Source: Chengkuizengella axinellae (GTDB lineage: Bacteria; Bacillota; Bacilli; Paenibacillales; KCTC-33759). From it: 64,000 nucleotides of DNA. Shown piece by piece: positions 34,823 to 45,657 of the stretch. The stretch lies in NCBI RefSeq assembly GCF_030730905.1, contig NZ_JAVAMP010000001.1, positions 992,001 to 1,056,000 on the forward strand, given 5' to 3'. The notes beneath the pieces were generated by a model. It had not been told where the DNA came from. It made no database searches and saw only the letters and a list, made by a program, of their open reading frames with translations. The translations under genes and the position numbers were made by a program. Numbering within the stretch: the first letter of the stretch is position 1; every line of letters starts with the position of its first letter.

Positions 34823-37096
34823 TTGAGTAAAAAATTTAGAGTTTATGAGTATGCTAAATCCATAAACATGAGTAGTAAAGAAATTATAACAATTTTGAAA
34901 AAATTGGACATTTCAGTCAACAATCACATGAGTGTGATTGAAGATGAATCCATCAAAAAGGTTGAGCAATTTTTTCGTAACATTAAAGAAAATGCTGCTG
35001 AAAATAAATCAAATCAAAAAGCACAAACAGAAAAAGCTGTTCTTCATCACGATTCTAAAACACCTGTAAAGCAACCTGAAAGAAATGAAAAGCAACTCCC
35101 AAAAAATGAAAAAAAGGAACATGTAATGAAAAAAACACAAACATCTGAGAACAAAAAACCAAACAATCAAGCCAAAGCTAATAATAGTAACTCACAAAAT
35201 AATAAAACGAATGATAACAAGTCATCAAAGAATTTCAAATCTTCACAGAATAGAAATCGTTCTAATTATTCAAAAGGATACAAAAACAAAGGTAAAAATA
35301 GAAGGTACCAAAATAACAATGTAGAACCGAAGGAAAAAGTTGACAATACTCCTAAGAAAATCATAGTTAGAGGAAGTATGACAGTAGGTGAATTATCAAA
35401 ACTTCTGCATAAAGATGTTTCTGAAGTGATCAAAAAATTATTATTTCTTGGCATTATGGCAAACATTAATCAAGAGGTTGACTTAGATACAATTCAACTC
35501 ATTGCTGATGAATATAAAGTAGAGGTTGATCTTAAACTTCCTGTTGAAGAAGATGAGTTTGAAATTGAAGAAATGGACGATGAAAAGGATCTACAAGAAC
35601 GTCCTGCTGTAGTCACCATTATGGGCCATGTTGACCATGGTAAAACGACACTTTTAGATGCTATCAGAAAAACGAAAGTAACTGAAGGTGAAGCTGGAGG
35701 TATCACTCAACATATCGGTGCGTATCAGGTAGAACGAAATGATAAAAAAGTAACTTTCCTTGATACACCGGGTCATGAAGCATTTACAACAATGAGAGCA
35801 AGAGGATCAAAAATTACAGATATCACCATTTTAGTTGTCGCTGCAGATGATGGTGTAATGCCTCAAACGATAGAAGCCATCAATCATGCTAAAGCAGCTG
35901 AGGTTCCAATTATTGTTGCAGTGAATAAAATAGATAAACCAGAAGCAAATCCTGATAAAATAAAACAAGAGCTTACTGAGTATCAATTAGTCCCTGAAGA
36001 GTGGGGTGGAGATACGATATTTGTGAACGTTTCTGCGAAACAGGGTGAGGGCTTAGATGAACTTTTGGAAATGATTTTATTAGTTTCAGAGGTTGAAGAA
36101 TTAAAAGCAAATCCTGATAAAAGAGCAAGAGGAACAGTGATTGAAGCAGAATTGGATAAGGGAAGAGGTCCAGTTGCTAGAGTGCTTGTACAGCAAGGAA
36201 CTTTAGAAATCGGGAATGTTTTTGTTGCTGGTGTATGTTTTGGTCGAGTAAGAGCCATGGTAAATGATAAGGGAAGAAGGATTAAGGTAGCTGGTCCATC
36301 TACACCTGTAGAATTAACTGGTTTAACAGAGGTTCCTCAAGCTGGAGATCCCTTCATTGTGTTTGAAGAAGAGAAGAAAGCCAAAGCAATCGCAGATAAA
36401 AGAGCAACAGAAGTTAGACAACAAGAAATGAATGTAAATAACCGCATCACTTTAGATGATTTGTTTAAACATATTCAGGAGGGAGAAGTGAAAGAACTTC
36501 CTGTTATTATTAAAGCTGATGTACAAGGTTCTGCTGAAGCATTAAGAGGCTCTCTAGAGAAAATCAATGTTGAGGGAGTTAAGGTTAAAATTATTCACAC
36601 TGGAGCTGGAGCAATCACAGAATCTGATGTTATTTTGGCTTCTGCTTCCAATGCGATTATTATTGGATTTAATGTCAGACCTGATCAAACGGCAATCGCG
36701 ACTGCTGAACAAGAGCAAGTGGATGTTCGTTTGCACCGTATCATTTATAATGCCATTGAAGAAATTGAAAGTGCCATGAAAGGGATGCTGGATCCTGAGT
36801 TTAAAGAAGTTGTTATTGGGCACGCAGAAGTAAGAAATATATTTAAAAATAGCAAAGTAGGTAAAATTGCTGGATGTATGGTTACATCTGGAAAGATGTC
36901 CCGAAATGCTGATGTTCGTTTAATTAGAGAGGGAATTGTTGTGCATGAAGGTATCCTTGATTCCCTGAAACGTTTTAAAGATGATGCAAAAGAAGTAGCT
37001 CAAGGTTATGAGTGTGGTTTAACGATAGAGAACTATAGTGATTTAAAAGAAGGGGATATTGTTGAAGCATTCGTAATGGAAACTGTCGAGAGGTGA
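34823..37096 (+). CDS. infB: Translation initiation factor IF-2
   Basis: 757 residues from TTG at 34823 with GAGGTG upstream. An N-terminal IF2_N module, a Lys/Asn/Gln-rich linker (~residues 55-165), a second IF2_N module, and the GTPase domain with GHVDHGKTT (~residue 268), DTPGHEAF and NKIDKP. Two beta-barrels and the C-terminal fMet-tRNA-binding domain follow. It delivers initiator tRNA to the ribosome. Confidence 0.98.
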   Translation: MSKKFRVYEYAKSINMSSKEIITILKKLDISVNNHMSVIEDESIKKVEQFFRNIKENAAENKSNQKAQTEKAVLHHDSKTPVKQPERNEKQLPKNEKKEHVMKKTQTSENKKPNNQAKANNSNSQNNKTNDNKSSKNFKSSQNRNRSNYSKGYKNKGKNRRYQNNNVEPKEKVDNTPKKIIVRGSMTVGELSKLLHKDVSEVIKKLLFLGIMANINQEVDLDTIQLIADEYKVEVDLKLPVEEDEFEIEEMDDEKDLQERPAVVTIMGHVDHGKTTLLDAIRKTKVTEGEAGGITQHIGAYQVERNDKKVTFLDTPGHEAFTTMRARGSKITDITILVVAADDGVMPQTIEAINHAKAAEVPIIVAVNKIDKPEANPDKIKQELTEYQLVPEEWGGDTIFVNVSAKQGEGLDELLEMILLVSEVEELKANPDKRARGTVIEAELDKGRGPVARVLVQQGTLEIGNVFVAGVCFGRVRAMVNDKGRRIKVAGPSTPVELTGLTEVPQAGDPFIVFEEEKKAKAIADKRATEVRQQEMNVNNRITLDDLFKHIQEGEVKELPVIIKADVQGSAEALRGSLEKINVEGVKVKIIHTGAGAITESDVILASASNAIIIGFNVRPDQTAIATAEQEQVDVRLHRIIYNAIEEIESAMKGMLDPEFKEVVIGHAEVRNIFKNSKVGKIAGCMVTSGKMSRNADVRLIREGIVVHEGILDSLKRFKDDAKEVAQGYECGLTIENYSDLKEGDIVEAFVMETVER

Positions 37097-37100
37097 TTTT

Positions 37101-37454
37101 ATGGCCAAAATAAGAGTAGGTCGAATTGGAGAACAAATTAAAAAAGAACTTAGTTTTATTCTCCAAACAGAAATTAAAGATCCGAGAGTTGGTTTTGTTA
37201 CAGTTACAGGTGTGGAAGTAACTAATGACTTATCCCAAGCGAAAGTGTATTTAAGTATACTAGGAAATGAAAAGGAAAAAAACGATTCATTACAAGGGCT
37301 AACTAAGGCGAATGGTTATATTCGATCTGAGTTAGGCAAGAGAATTAGGCTTAGACATATACCAGAATTAATTTTTAAAATCGATTCCTCTATAGAATAC
37401 GGTAATCGTATTGAAGAAATGTTAAGAGATGTGAATCGAGATGCTAATTTATGA
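37101..37454 (+). CDS. rbfA: 30S ribosome-binding factor A
   Basis: 117 residues with RbfA motifs ([60 protein letters not shown]). A cold-shock ribosome maturation factor. It lies 4 bases after infB and overlaps nrnA in an ATGA. Confidence 0.97.
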   Translation: MAKIRVGRIGEQIKKELSFILQTEIKDPRVGFVTVTGVEVTNDLSQAKVYLSILGNEKEKNDSLQGLTKANGYIRSELGKRIRLRHIPELIFKIDSSIEYGNRIEEMLRDVNRDANL

Positions 37455-38443
37455 TGAAACAGTCCATCCAAAACGGTATTGTTTTAACAGAAATACAAAA
37501 ATTTATACTTGATCATGACGATTTCTTGGTTGTTTCACATGTTCAACCAGATGGAGATGCTATTAGCTCAACTTGTGCAGTTGGTTTGATTTTAAAACAT
37601 TTCAATAAAAAATATGTCATGGTTAATGAAAATGAAGTGCCTAGCAAGTTTCTTTTACTGCATGGTGCAGGTGATATAAAATCAGATCCATTGAACCAAT
37701 TGAAACATTCATATAAATATGTGATTTCTGTTGATTGTGCTGATTTTTCAAGGATTGGAAAAATACATCAAGCATTGTCGGATGATGTTCAAATTTTAAA
37801 TATTGATCATCATCCGACAAATGATGGTTTTGGTGTGATTAATTTTATTCAGGAGTCTGCTGCTTCAACTACACAAGTGCTAAATGAAGTCATTGAATTT
37901 ATGAATGTACCATGGGACAAGGTTCTTGCAGAATGCATATATGTCGGTCTCCTTACAGATACAGGTGGATTTAGGTATTCCAATACATCCCCCAAAGTAA
38001 TGAAACTTGCCTCCAAGTTGTTGGAGCAAGGTGTGAATGCAAATCATTTTGCGGAAGAATTATTGGAAAAATTCACACAATCACATCTTGAGTTATTAAA
38101 AATTTCACTTTCCACTTTAAGTTTTGCACAGAATAAACAAATAGCTTGGATGGTTATCACATTAGAAGCTATGAAAGAAGCTAATGCTTCAAGCGATGAT
38201 CTCGAAGGACTTATAAATATACCTAGAAACATTTATGATGTTGAGGTTGGTCTGTTATTTAAAGAATTGAATTCCAATCAAGTGAAGGTAAGTTTTCGTT
38301 CTGCTGGGAAAATAAATGTGGCAAGGATGGCTCAGTTGTTTAACGGAGGCGGACATACTTTGGCTTCTGGTGCATTGATAAATGAGAATCTAGAAACTGC
38401 CATAACAAAAGTTATAAATGAGTTGGAGAAACAATTTGTATGA
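37451..38443 (+). CDS. nrnA: Bifunctional nanoRNase/pAp phosphatase NrnA (DHH family)
   Basis: 330 residues. DHH-family metal motifs: [11 protein letters not shown] (~residue 29), SVDCAD, and IDHHPTN (DHH ~residue 119), then DHHA1 with [11 protein letters not shown]. It degrades short RNA oligomers and 3'-phosphoadenosine 5'-phosphate. It overlaps rbfA and truB by 4 bases each. Confidence 0.96.
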   Translation: MMKQSIQNGIVLTEIQKFILDHDDFLVVSHVQPDGDAISSTCAVGLILKHFNKKYVMVNENEVPSKFLLLHGAGDIKSDPLNQLKHSYKYVISVDCADFSRIGKIHQALSDDVQILNIDHHPTNDGFGVINFIQESAASTTQVLNEVIEFMNVPWDKVLAECIYVGLLTDTGGFRYSNTSPKVMKLASKLLEQGVNANHFAEELLEKFTQSHLELLKISLSTLSFAQNKQIAWMVITLEAMKEANASSDDLEGLINIPRNIYDVEVGLLFKELNSNQVKVSFRSAGKINVARMAQLFNGGGHTLASGALINENLETAITKVINELEKQFV

Positions 38444-39357
38444 TTAATGAAGGCATTTTACCCGTATTAAAACCTAAAGGCTGGACATCTCATGATGTAG
38501 TTGCAAAGACTAGAAGAATTTTAAAAATAAAAAGAATAGGTCATACTGGTACACTTGACCCTGAAGTAACAGGTGTTTTGCCGTTATGTATTGGAAAAGC
38601 AACTAGAGTGGTAGAATATATTCAGCTCTTGCCTAAAGAATATGAAGTTATTTTAAAATTAGGGATTTCTACAGATACAGAAGACATGACAGGTACTGTT
38701 ATTGAGCAAATGGAGCAGGTTAAAGTAACCAAAGAACAACTTCAACAAACCATATCATCATTTGTTGGGGAAATTGAACAGATTCCTCCGATGTATTCTG
38801 CTGTGAAAATAAATGGGAAAAAGTTATATGAACTGGCAAGAAAGGGAGAAGAGGTCGAAAGAAAAGCTAGAAGTGTTACTATACATAAAATCGATCTCCT
38901 TCAATTTGATTTAGATCAAAAATTTCCAGAAGTGAAATTTAAAGTACTGTGTTCTAAAGGCACTTATATAAGAACATTATGTGTCGATATTGGAAAGGAA
39001 TTAAACATCCCTGCAACGATGTTGTCTTTAGTTAGAACTGCAACAGGCAACATTCAATTGGAGGATTGTCTGACTATAGAAGAAATAGAAAAATTGGTGG
39101 AAGAGGATGAATTGAATCACAAGTTAATCACTATTGATCAATCTATTCAGCATTTTCCATCTTTTGTTTTACATAACCAACAATTACAAAACGCACGATT
39201 TGGAAAAAAATTAAGATTTTCAGACTTGAATTCTGTACCTGAGTCGAAACCTGAACTCATTCGATTATATTCTGAAAATCTTGAATTTATCGGTATTTAT
39301 AAACTTGACCATTCAAATCAATTGGTTATTCCGAATAAACTATTTTTAAATAATTAA
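38440..39357 (+). CDS. truB: tRNA pseudouridine(55) synthase
   Basis: 305 residues. The catalytic Asp is D40 in GHTGTLDPEVTG; other motifs are VLPLCIGKATRVVEY and CSKGTYIRTLCVDIG. It forms pseudouridine 55 in the T loop of tRNA. It overlaps nrnA by 4 bases. Confidence 0.97.
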   Translation: MINEGILPVLKPKGWTSHDVVAKTRRILKIKRIGHTGTLDPEVTGVLPLCIGKATRVVEYIQLLPKEYEVILKLGISTDTEDMTGTVIEQMEQVKVTKEQLQQTISSFVGEIEQIPPMYSAVKINGKKLYELARKGEEVERKARSVTIHKIDLLQFDLDQKFPEVKFKVLCSKGTYIRTLCVDIGKELNIPATMLSLVRTATGNIQLEDCLTIEEIEKLVEEDELNHKLITIDQSIQHFPSFVLHNQQLQNARFGKKLRFSDLNSVPESKPELIRLYSENLEFIGIYKLDHSNQLVIPNKLFLNN

Positions 39358-39393
39358 TCTTAAGGATCGTTAATTAATGTAGGTGAACATATA

Positions 39394-40350
39394 ATGAAAA
39401 TTATCCATTTATCTTATCCTTTACAATTTCCAATCAGAAACTTACCTGATTCTAAACAGGTTTTAGCGATTGGTGATTTTGATGGAATACATTTAGGACA
39501 TCAACACGTCATTCATAAAGCTAAAAATATCGCTATGCAGCATAATTTGCCGTTGTCTATCATGACATTTAACCCACATCCGAGAGAAGTGTTGGGACAA
39601 TCTAAGTATTCCAGATATCTTGTACCACTTCAAAAAAAGATGGAACTTTTAGAAGGTTTAGATTTAGATTATGTCTACATTGTTCATTTTGACAAAGCGT
39701 TTTCAAAAGTAAGTACGAACGATTTTGTGAACAAGTTTTTATATCCATTACAATTACACACGATTGTTGTTGGTTTTGACTTTACTTTTGGTCATCGTGG
39801 AAGTGGAACAGTTGAAACTCTTAAACAATTATGTGATCAAACAATAAATGTAAACATTGTTGAACCTTATAATTTAAATGGTGAAAAGGTAAGCAGTACT
39901 TTAATCAGAGAACAGCTGCATCTTGGAAATGTTGATTTAATTAAACAATTTACAGGAAGAGACTATTTTATTACAGGAACTGTTGTTCATGGGGATGGTA
40001 GAGGCAGGACAATTGGTTTTCCAACTGCGAATATTGAGGTGTCTGAACCATTTGTTCTTCCGAAAAAAGGTGTTTACGTTGTAAAAATCACGCTAAATGA
40101 TAAACTCTATACTGGCGTTATAAATATTGGGGTCAAACCTACTTTCTATGAGGAAAATATTACGCCTACTTTAGAAGTTCATATATTAAACTATAATGGG
40201 GATATTTATGATGAAGAGATTAAAGTAGAATTTTTAACATTCATTAGAGACGAAAAGAAGTTTCAATCTGTTGATGATTTGGTTGCTCAGATCAAAGAAG
40301 ATGTCAAATCAGCACAGTCCATAACCCAAAAAAGTGAACAGAAGTCATAG
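39394..40350 (+). CDS. ribF: Bifunctional riboflavin kinase/FAD synthetase
   Basis: 318 residues. N-terminal adenylyltransferase domain with IGDFDGIHLGHQHVI and the SSTLIREQL motif; C-terminal flavokinase domain with GRGRTIGFPTANIE (~residue 208). It makes FMN and FAD. The stop codon lies in a hairpin followed by a short T-run. Confidence 0.97.
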   Translation: MKIIHLSYPLQFPIRNLPDSKQVLAIGDFDGIHLGHQHVIHKAKNIAMQHNLPLSIMTFNPHPREVLGQSKYSRYLVPLQKKMELLEGLDLDYVYIVHFDKAFSKVSTNDFVNKFLYPLQLHTIVVGFDFTFGHRGSGTVETLKQLCDQTINVNIVEPYNLNGEKVSSTLIREQLHLGNVDLIKQFTGRDYFITGTVVHGDGRGRTIGFPTANIEVSEPFVLPKKGVYVVKITLNDKLYTGVINIGVKPTFYEENITPTLEVHILNYNGDIYDEEIKVEFLTFIRDEKKFQSVDDLVAQIKEDVKSAQSITQKSEQKS

Positions 40351-40372
40351 AAGTGATTTCCAATGACTTTTA
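40342..40372 (+). terminator. Terminator at the end of ribF
   Basis: AAGTCAT (40342-40348) pairs with ATGACTT (40363-40369), then TTTTA. The stem includes the ribF stop codon. Confidence 0.55.
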
Positions 40373-40452
40373 CCAAAATATACCAAAGTAAGTGATGCGA
40401 AACTTTGATGTAACATGAAACATATATAGGGAAATAGCTTGTTTAATTTTTT

Positions 40453-40481
40453 TTGCTTTCATAAAATAGTTGTGATATACT
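40453..40481 (+). promoter_or_regulatory. Sigma-A promoter of rpsO, extended -10
   Basis: TTGCTT (40453-40458), a 17-base spacer, and TATACT (40476-40481) preceded by TG at 40473-40474. Transcription would begin near 40488, leaving a leader of about 120 bases. Confidence 0.7.
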
Positions 40482-40493
40482 TACAACGGTGTT

Positions 40494-40570
40494 GAGAAAA
40501 TAAGACAAATTTTTCTCTTTTCACTACACGAACCATAGCATGGAATGACGTTTCACCGGCGAATTCTGGG
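40494..40570 (+). promoter_or_regulatory. Structured leader upstream of rpsO (likely S15 autoregulation)
   Basis: GAGAAAA at 40494-40500 can pair with TTTTCTC near 40513-40519. Further on, CCATAGC (40533-40539) pairs with GCTATTGG (about 40570-40577) with one bulged base, closing a multi-stem region just before the AAAGGAGGTG ribosome site. S15 commonly binds its own leader in Firmicutes; the link here is inferred. Confidence 0.55.
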
Positions 40571-40606
40571 CTATTGGCGATTTTATTGAAAAAGGAGGTG
40601 AAATGG

Positions 40607-40876
40607 ATGGCACTTACACCAGAACGTAAAACAGAAATCATTCAAGAGTTTAAAGTTCATGATACGGATACAGGATCACCAGAAGTACAAATTGCTATCC
40701 TAACAGAGAACATTAACAATTTGACAGACCACTTACGTACTCATAAAAAAGATCATCATTCCCGTCGTGGATTGTTAAAGATGGTTGGACAACGTCGTAG
40801 TTTGTTAGCGTATTTAAAGAATAATGACGTTAGACGTTATAGTACGCTTATCGAAAAACTAGGATTACGTAGATAA
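40607..40876 (+). CDS. rpsO: 30S ribosomal protein S15
   Basis: 89 residues starting [20 protein letters not shown], with the 16S rRNA-binding motif [30 protein letters not shown] (40591-40600) supports the ATG at 40607 rather than the in-frame ATG at 40574. pnp follows, the universal order. Confidence 0.98.
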   Translation: MALTPERKTEIIQEFKVHDTDTGSPEVQIAILTENINNLTDHLRTHKKDHHSRRGLLKMVGQRRSLLAYLKNNDVRRYSTLIEKLGLRR

Positions 40877-40888
40877 TAAAGTGAAAAG

Positions 40889-40951
40889 CAACCAGGTTGT
40901 TCATTCTTTGGCTACTTTAGGCTAAATTTGAATAACAGGGTTGTTTTTTTT
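40889..40951 (+). terminator. Long bulged terminator between rpsO and pnp
   Basis: CAACC (40889-40893) pairs with GGTTG (40939-40943), with further paired blocks inside (TGTT/AACA, ATTC/GAAT, TTTGGC/GCTAAA), followed by a T-run. The long, interrupted stem resembles the RNase III/PNPase-sensitive rpsO-pnp region of other bacteria. Confidence 0.65.
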
Positions 40952-41091
40952 AAGGATATCCTTTTCCGACTTATTAAAATTTTATTAAAGAATTTTTTTT
41001 AAATAGATATTTAATTAAAAAAGAAGGAAATAATAACATATATGAAGAATTGAATTCTGATATGCTATTTTACACGCTAAGGAGGGACTAT

Positions 41092-43188
41092 ATGAAAAAA
41101 ACAATAGATATGGAAATAAACGGAAGAAAACTCACGTTAGAGACAGGTATTTTAGCTAAACAGGCAAATGCTGCAGTAAAAGTTACTTATGGAGATACAG
41201 TTGTATTATGTACAGTAACTGCCTCTAGTCAAGCGAGTAACTTAGATTTTTTTCCATTAACAGTAAATTATGAAGAAAGATTATATGCGGTAGGTAAAAT
41301 CCCAGGAGGTTTTATTAAAAGAGAGGGTCGTCCTAGTGAAAAAGCAATTTTAGCCAGCAGGTTAACAGACCGAGCAATCAGACCCCTTTTTGCAGATGGA
41401 TTTAGAAATGAAGTACAAATTATGAATCTAGTCATGAGTGTGGATCAGAATTATTCACCTGAAATCACAGCCATGATCGGTACATCAGCAGCATTGAGCA
41501 TTTCAGATATCCCTTTTAACGGACCAATCGGTGGGGTTGTGATTGGCAGAATTAATGGAGAATTTATCATTAATCCAGACAGAGCTCAGATTGAGGAAAG
41601 TGATCTATACTTAGTTGTCGCTGGAACAAACGATGCCATTATGATGGTTGAGGGAGAAGCAGATGAAGTTCCTGAAGACATTGTTTTAGAGGCAATCATG
41701 TTTGGTCACGAAGAAATTAAGAAGATAGTCGCTGTTCAAGAAAAATATGTTGAAATTGCCGGCAAACCTAAAATGGAAGTAGAACTACATAGTGTAAATG
41801 AAGAAGTAAATCAAGCTACTCGTGATTTTGCATCTAGTCGATTAATTGAAGCGGTGCAAGTTCATGAGAAACATGCTCGTCAAGAAGCAATTGATCTAGT
41901 TAAAGATGAGACAATCGAGCATTTTACTGCCGTTTATGAAGACGATCTTGATTTAATTAAAGATGTTAAAGAAGTTCTTAGTACGATCGTAAAAGAAGAA
42001 GTTAGAAGATTAATTACACATGATAAATTAAGACCTGATGGAAGAGCTTTGAATGAGATTCGTAAGATTGATACAGATACAAACATCTTACCACGTACTC
42101 ACGGTTCTGGTTTATTTACAAGAGGACAAACACAAGCTCTGAGTGTATGTACGTTAGGGGCTCTAGGTGATGTTCAAATATTAGATGGAATTGATCTTGA
42201 AGAATCTAAAAGATTTATGCATCATTATAACTTTCCACCATTTAGTGTTGGAGAAGCAAGACCTTTAAGACCACCAGGCAGACGTGAAATTGGTCATGGT
42301 GCATTAGGAGAAAAAGCTTTAGAAAAAGTGATTCCACCTGAAACTGATTTTCCTTATACAATACGACTAGTTTCCGAGGTTCTTGAGTCTAATGGATCTT
42401 CATCACAAGCAAGTATTTGTGCAAGTACTTTAGCTATGATGGATGCTGGAGTTCCTATCAAAGCCCCTGTAGCTGGGATTGCGATGGGTCTGATTAAAGA
42501 TCAAGATCATATTTCAATTTTAACAGATATTCAAGGGATGGAAGACCATCTTGGAGATATGGACTTTAAAGTAGCCGGTACTAAGAATGGTATGACAGCT
42601 ATCCAAATGGATATTAAAATTGAGGGCATAAATCGTGAGATATTAACACAGGCATTAACACAAGCTACAGAAGGTAGAATGTTTATTTTAGATAAAATGC
42701 TTGAAACGATAAAAGAACCAAATCAGAAGCTATCACAATATGCGCCTAAGATCCTTACTCTTAATATTAATCCAGATAAAATCCGTGATGTTATTGGAGC
42801 TGGAGGTAAAATCATCAATAAAATTATTGAGGATACCGGTGTGAAAATTGATATTGAACAGGATGGACGTATTTTTATTTCCTCTGTAAATGAAGAAATG
42901 AATGATAAAGCGAAACAAACCATCGAAAATATTGTTAAAGAGGTTGAAGTTGGAGAAACGTATTTAGGTAAAGTCAAACGAATCGAAAAATTCGGTGCGT
43001 TTGTTGAAGTACTCCCAGGTAAAGAGGGTTTGGTTCACATTTCTCAATTGTCAACTGAACGAGTTGCTAAGGTTGAAGATGTTGTGAAAATGGGTGAAAG
43101 CATTACTGTAAAAGTAACTGAAATTGATCAGCAGGGCCGTATCAACCTTTCACGCAAGGCGACGTTAACCTCAGATAATAAATCTTAA
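41092..43188 (+). CDS. pnp: Polynucleotide phosphorylase
   Basis: 698 residues from the ATG at 41092, supported by AAGGAGGG (41079-41086); an in-frame ATG at 41050 has no such site. Two RNase PH domains (first with [20 protein letters not shown]; second with [18 protein letters not shown]), then KH ([16 protein letters not shown]) and S1 ([20 protein letters not shown]) domains. It degrades RNA 3'-5' using phosphate. Confidence 0.98.
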   Translation: MKKTIDMEINGRKLTLETGILAKQANAAVKVTYGDTVVLCTVTASSQASNLDFFPLTVNYEERLYAVGKIPGGFIKREGRPSEKAILASRLTDRAIRPLFADGFRNEVQIMNLVMSVDQNYSPEITAMIGTSAALSISDIPFNGPIGGVVIGRINGEFIINPDRAQIEESDLYLVVAGTNDAIMMVEGEADEVPEDIVLEAIMFGHEEIKKIVAVQEKYVEIAGKPKMEVELHSVNEEVNQATRDFASSRLIEAVQVHEKHARQEAIDLVKDETIEHFTAVYEDDLDLIKDVKEVLSTIVKEEVRRLITHDKLRPDGRALNEIRKIDTDTNILPRTHGSGLFTRGQTQALSVCTLGALGDVQILDGIDLEESKRFMHHYNFPPFSVGEARPLRPPGRREIGHGALGEKALEKVIPPETDFPYTIRLVSEVLESNGSSSQASICASTLAMMDAGVPIKAPVAGIAMGLIKDQDHISILTDIQGMEDHLGDMDFKVAGTKNGMTAIQMDIKIEGINREILTQALTQATEGRMFILDKMLETIKEPNQKLSQYAPKILTLNINPDKIRDVIGAGGKIINKIIEDTGVKIDIEQDGRIFISSVNEEMNDKAKQTIENIVKEVEVGETYLGKVKRIEKFGAFVEVLPGKEGLVHISQLSTERVAKVEDVVKMGESITVKVTEIDQQGRINLSRKATLTSDNKS

Positions 43189-43208
43189 CTGTATAGAATG
43201 TAAAAATG

Positions 43209-43237
43209 AAGAGTCAGAATTGTTCTGTCTCTTTTTT
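43209..43237 (+). terminator. Terminator after pnp
   Basis: AAGAGTCAGAA (43209-43219) pairs with TTCTGTCTCTT (43223-43233) with one T-T mismatch, followed by T6. Confidence 0.75.
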
Positions 43238-43304
43238 GTATGTACTTATTTTTTATAAAAAGTCATATGATAGGACAAAGTATGTACAAAAAGGGGAATA
43301 TTGC

Positions 43305-44300
43305 ATGAATACAAAAAAAGGTTTGATATACATCACACTATTTTTTATGATATTTTGGTTTACAGATCACTCCGCTATTATTAGTGGATACATAAATGAT
43401 TTGAAGGTAAATCAAAATTCGTTGTCTGTGAGCCAAACCCAAACAATACTTGATGAATCTTCTTTATTGGAAAAAATAAAACAAGCTGCAGTAAAAAAAA
43501 AAATCGAACCGATTGATGCAAGGATTGATCGTGTTTGGAAGGCGATTCCAGGTTACAATGGAAAAGAGGTTGACATTGAAAAAACACTGCATTTAGCAAA
43601 AACATTAAGAAGTGATGAAATTCCTTTTGTATTCTACGAAGTTGAACCTAATATTCAACTTGAGGATTTAGAACCTCAACCGATTTATAAAGGAAATCCA
43701 AATAAAAAAATGGTTTCAATCATGGTTAATGTTTCTTGGGGTACAGAATACTTACCATCCATATTAAAAACTTTTGAAAGTGAGAATGTACATTCGACTT
43801 TTTTCTTGGATGGTAAATGGATCAATAATAATGTAGAGGTTGCAAAAAATATAAAAGAGTTGGGTCATGAATTGTCCAATCATGCTTACTCTCATAAAGA
43901 TATGAGTGAATTAGGCAGAAAAGAAGCGATAGATGAAATGGTAAAAACACAGGAATTGCTAACAAAACTTTTCAATGTTGACAATCAATTGTTTGCTCCA
44001 CCATCAGGAGATTTTGATCAAGAAACAGTACAATTGGCACACGAGCTAAATTTAAAAACGATTATGTGGACGATTGATACAGTAGATTGGAAAAAACCAA
44101 CCCCTGATTATATTATAAAAAAAATATCTTCTAAATTAGAACCAGGTGCACTTATTCTTATGCATCCAACAAAATCATCAAGTGAAGCTCTGCCTGAGCT
44201 CATAAAACTAATTAAACAAAATGGATATGTATTAGGTACAGTCAGTGATTTAATTTCTTCTAAACGAATCAATGAAGTTGAGAGCCATTTTAATTTTTGA
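43305..44300 (+). CDS. ylxY: YlxY-type polysaccharide deacetylase-like protein, catalytic motifs degenerate
   Basis: 331 residues from the ATG at 43305 (AAGGGGA upstream; an in-frame ATG at 43206 lies in the terminator). An N-terminal signal anchor (~residues 6-25) is followed by a linker and a NodB-homology domain (~residue 130 on). Motif 1 reads VNVSWGTEY where active enzymes have TFDD, and motif 3 reads APPSGDF instead of RxPY; the metal-ligand His pair survives in NHAYSH, and LILMHPT remains. YlxY is associated with sporulation in B. subtilis by position; this copy may be inactive or altered. Confidence 0.88.
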   Translation: MNTKKGLIYITLFFMIFWFTDHSAIISGYINDLKVNQNSLSVSQTQTILDESSLLEKIKQAAVKKKIEPIDARIDRVWKAIPGYNGKEVDIEKTLHLAKTLRSDEIPFVFYEVEPNIQLEDLEPQPIYKGNPNKKMVSIMVNVSWGTEYLPSILKTFESENVHSTFFLDGKWINNNVEVAKNIKELGHELSNHAYSHKDMSELGRKEAIDEMVKTQELLTKLFNVDNQLFAPPSGDFDQETVQLAHELNLKTIMWTIDTVDWKKPTPDYIIKKISSKLEPGALILMHPTKSSSEALPELIKLIKQNGYVLGTVSDLISSKRINEVESHFNF

Positions 44301-44403
44301 TAGAATAAAATAACCCACAAAAGTGAACAAAATCATTTAGGGTAGATTTGAAGTCACTGTAATAATATAAATGTATTTCAGGTGGGAAGCAGGAGGCTAT
44401 TTA

Positions 44404-45657
44404 GTGAAAAAACAATACTTAAAAAACGGTTTGCGTGTCGTAACAGAAAAGCTACCAGCATGCAGATCTATTTCTTTTGGTATTTGGGTCAAAACAGGAT
44501 CAAGAAATGAGAACATGCAAAACAATGGGGTCTCACATTTCATTGAGCACATGCTGTTCAAGGGAACAGATCGATTTTCCGCTGCTGATATTGCAGATTC
44601 ATTTGATAGTATCGGTGGGAATGTGAATGCGTTCACTTCAAAGGAATATACTTGCTATTATACTAAAGTATTAGATCAACATTTAGATATTGCATTAGAC
44701 GTGCTTTCAAGTATGTTCTTTAATTCAGTATTTGATCCAACCGAATTAAGGAAGGAAAAAAATGTAATTTACGAAGAAATTTCAATGTATGATGATACTC
44801 CTGACGAATTAGTTCATGATTTGGTGACTACTGCAGCATATAAAAACCACTCGCTTGCATATCCAATTTTAGGTTCTGAAGCTATTTTAGATCAATTACA
44901 TAGTGAAGATTTGCGCAAATATATGAACAAACACTATCATATCAATAATACGGTAATCAGTATAGCTGGTAATATTGATGATTCAATTATTGAAAAGATT
45001 GAAAAATATTTTGGTGGATTTTCTTTAAATGGAGAAACTTTAACGTCTAATCCTCCAACTTTTGAAGCTGAGCAATTATATCATTATAAAGATACGGAAC
45101 AAAATCATATATGTTTATCATTGCCTGGCTGTTCGTTAAAAGATCAAAATTTATATGCGATGACGTTATTGAACAGTTACATTGGTGGTGGCATGAGTTC
45201 AAGATTATTTCAGGAAATTAGAGAGAATAGAGGACTTGCCTATTCTGTGTATTCATATCATAGTGCTCATGAAGACAGTGGGCTGTTTACCATTTATATG
45301 GGAACCGCTCCAAAACAAACTCAATCTGTGTTGGATGTTACGACTGAAACGTTAGAAGCTATTCTAAATCAAGGCATGTCGGAAGAACAGCTAAGAAAAA
45401 GCAAAGAGCAATTAAAGGGCAGTTTGATATTAAGTTTAGAAAGTACTAGCAGTAGAATGAATAGACTTGGAAAAAGTGAATTAATGGTCGGAAGACATTT
45501 ATCGTTAGATGAAATCATTGAGAAAATTGATTCCGTAACTACTTCAGAGATTAAAACGCTGCTAAGTAAAATGTTTAGTACACCATTTGCTATGGCTATG
45601 GTAGGTCAGAATGAAGATGATTATAAACATTTTAGGAGGGATCACCTTGTCATATAA
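44404..45657 (+). CDS. mlpA: M16 family zinc metalloprotease (processing-peptidase-like)
   Basis: 417 residues from GTG at 44404, with AGGAGG (44391-44396) upstream. The inverted zinc motif HFIEHMLFKG (HxxEH) is intact, as is the downstream Glu region (EEISMYDDTPDELVHD), and the C-terminal half has GGGMSSRLFQEIRENRGLAY. The product is the MlpA/YmxG homologue; in B. subtilis it sits after ylxY. Substrates are not certain. It overlaps dut by 11 bases. Confidence 0.95.
   Translation: MKKQYLKNGLRVVTEKLPACRSISFGIWVKTGSRNENMQNNGVSHFIEHMLFKGTDRFSAADIADSFDSIGGNVNAFTSKEYTCYYTKVLDQHLDIALDVLSSMFFNSVFDPTELRKEKNVIYEEISMYDDTPDELVHDLVTTAAYKNHSLAYPILGSEAILDQLHSEDLRKYMNKHYHINNTVISIAGNIDDSIIEKIEKYFGGFSLNGETLTSNPPTFEAEQLYHYKDTEQNHICLSLPGCSLKDQNLYAMTLLNSYIGGGMSSRLFQEIRENRGLAYSVYSYHSAHEDSGLFTIYMGTAPKQTQSVLDVTTETLEAILNQGMSEEQLRKSKEQLKGSLILSLESTSSRMNRLGKSELMVGRHLSLDEIIEKIDSVTTSEIKTLLSKMFSTPFAMAMVGQNEDDYKHFRRDHLVI

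Noticed and set aside
36567-36779. Second plus-strand frame inside infB
   Set aside because: It overlaps a highly conserved IF-2 region and has no ribosome site.
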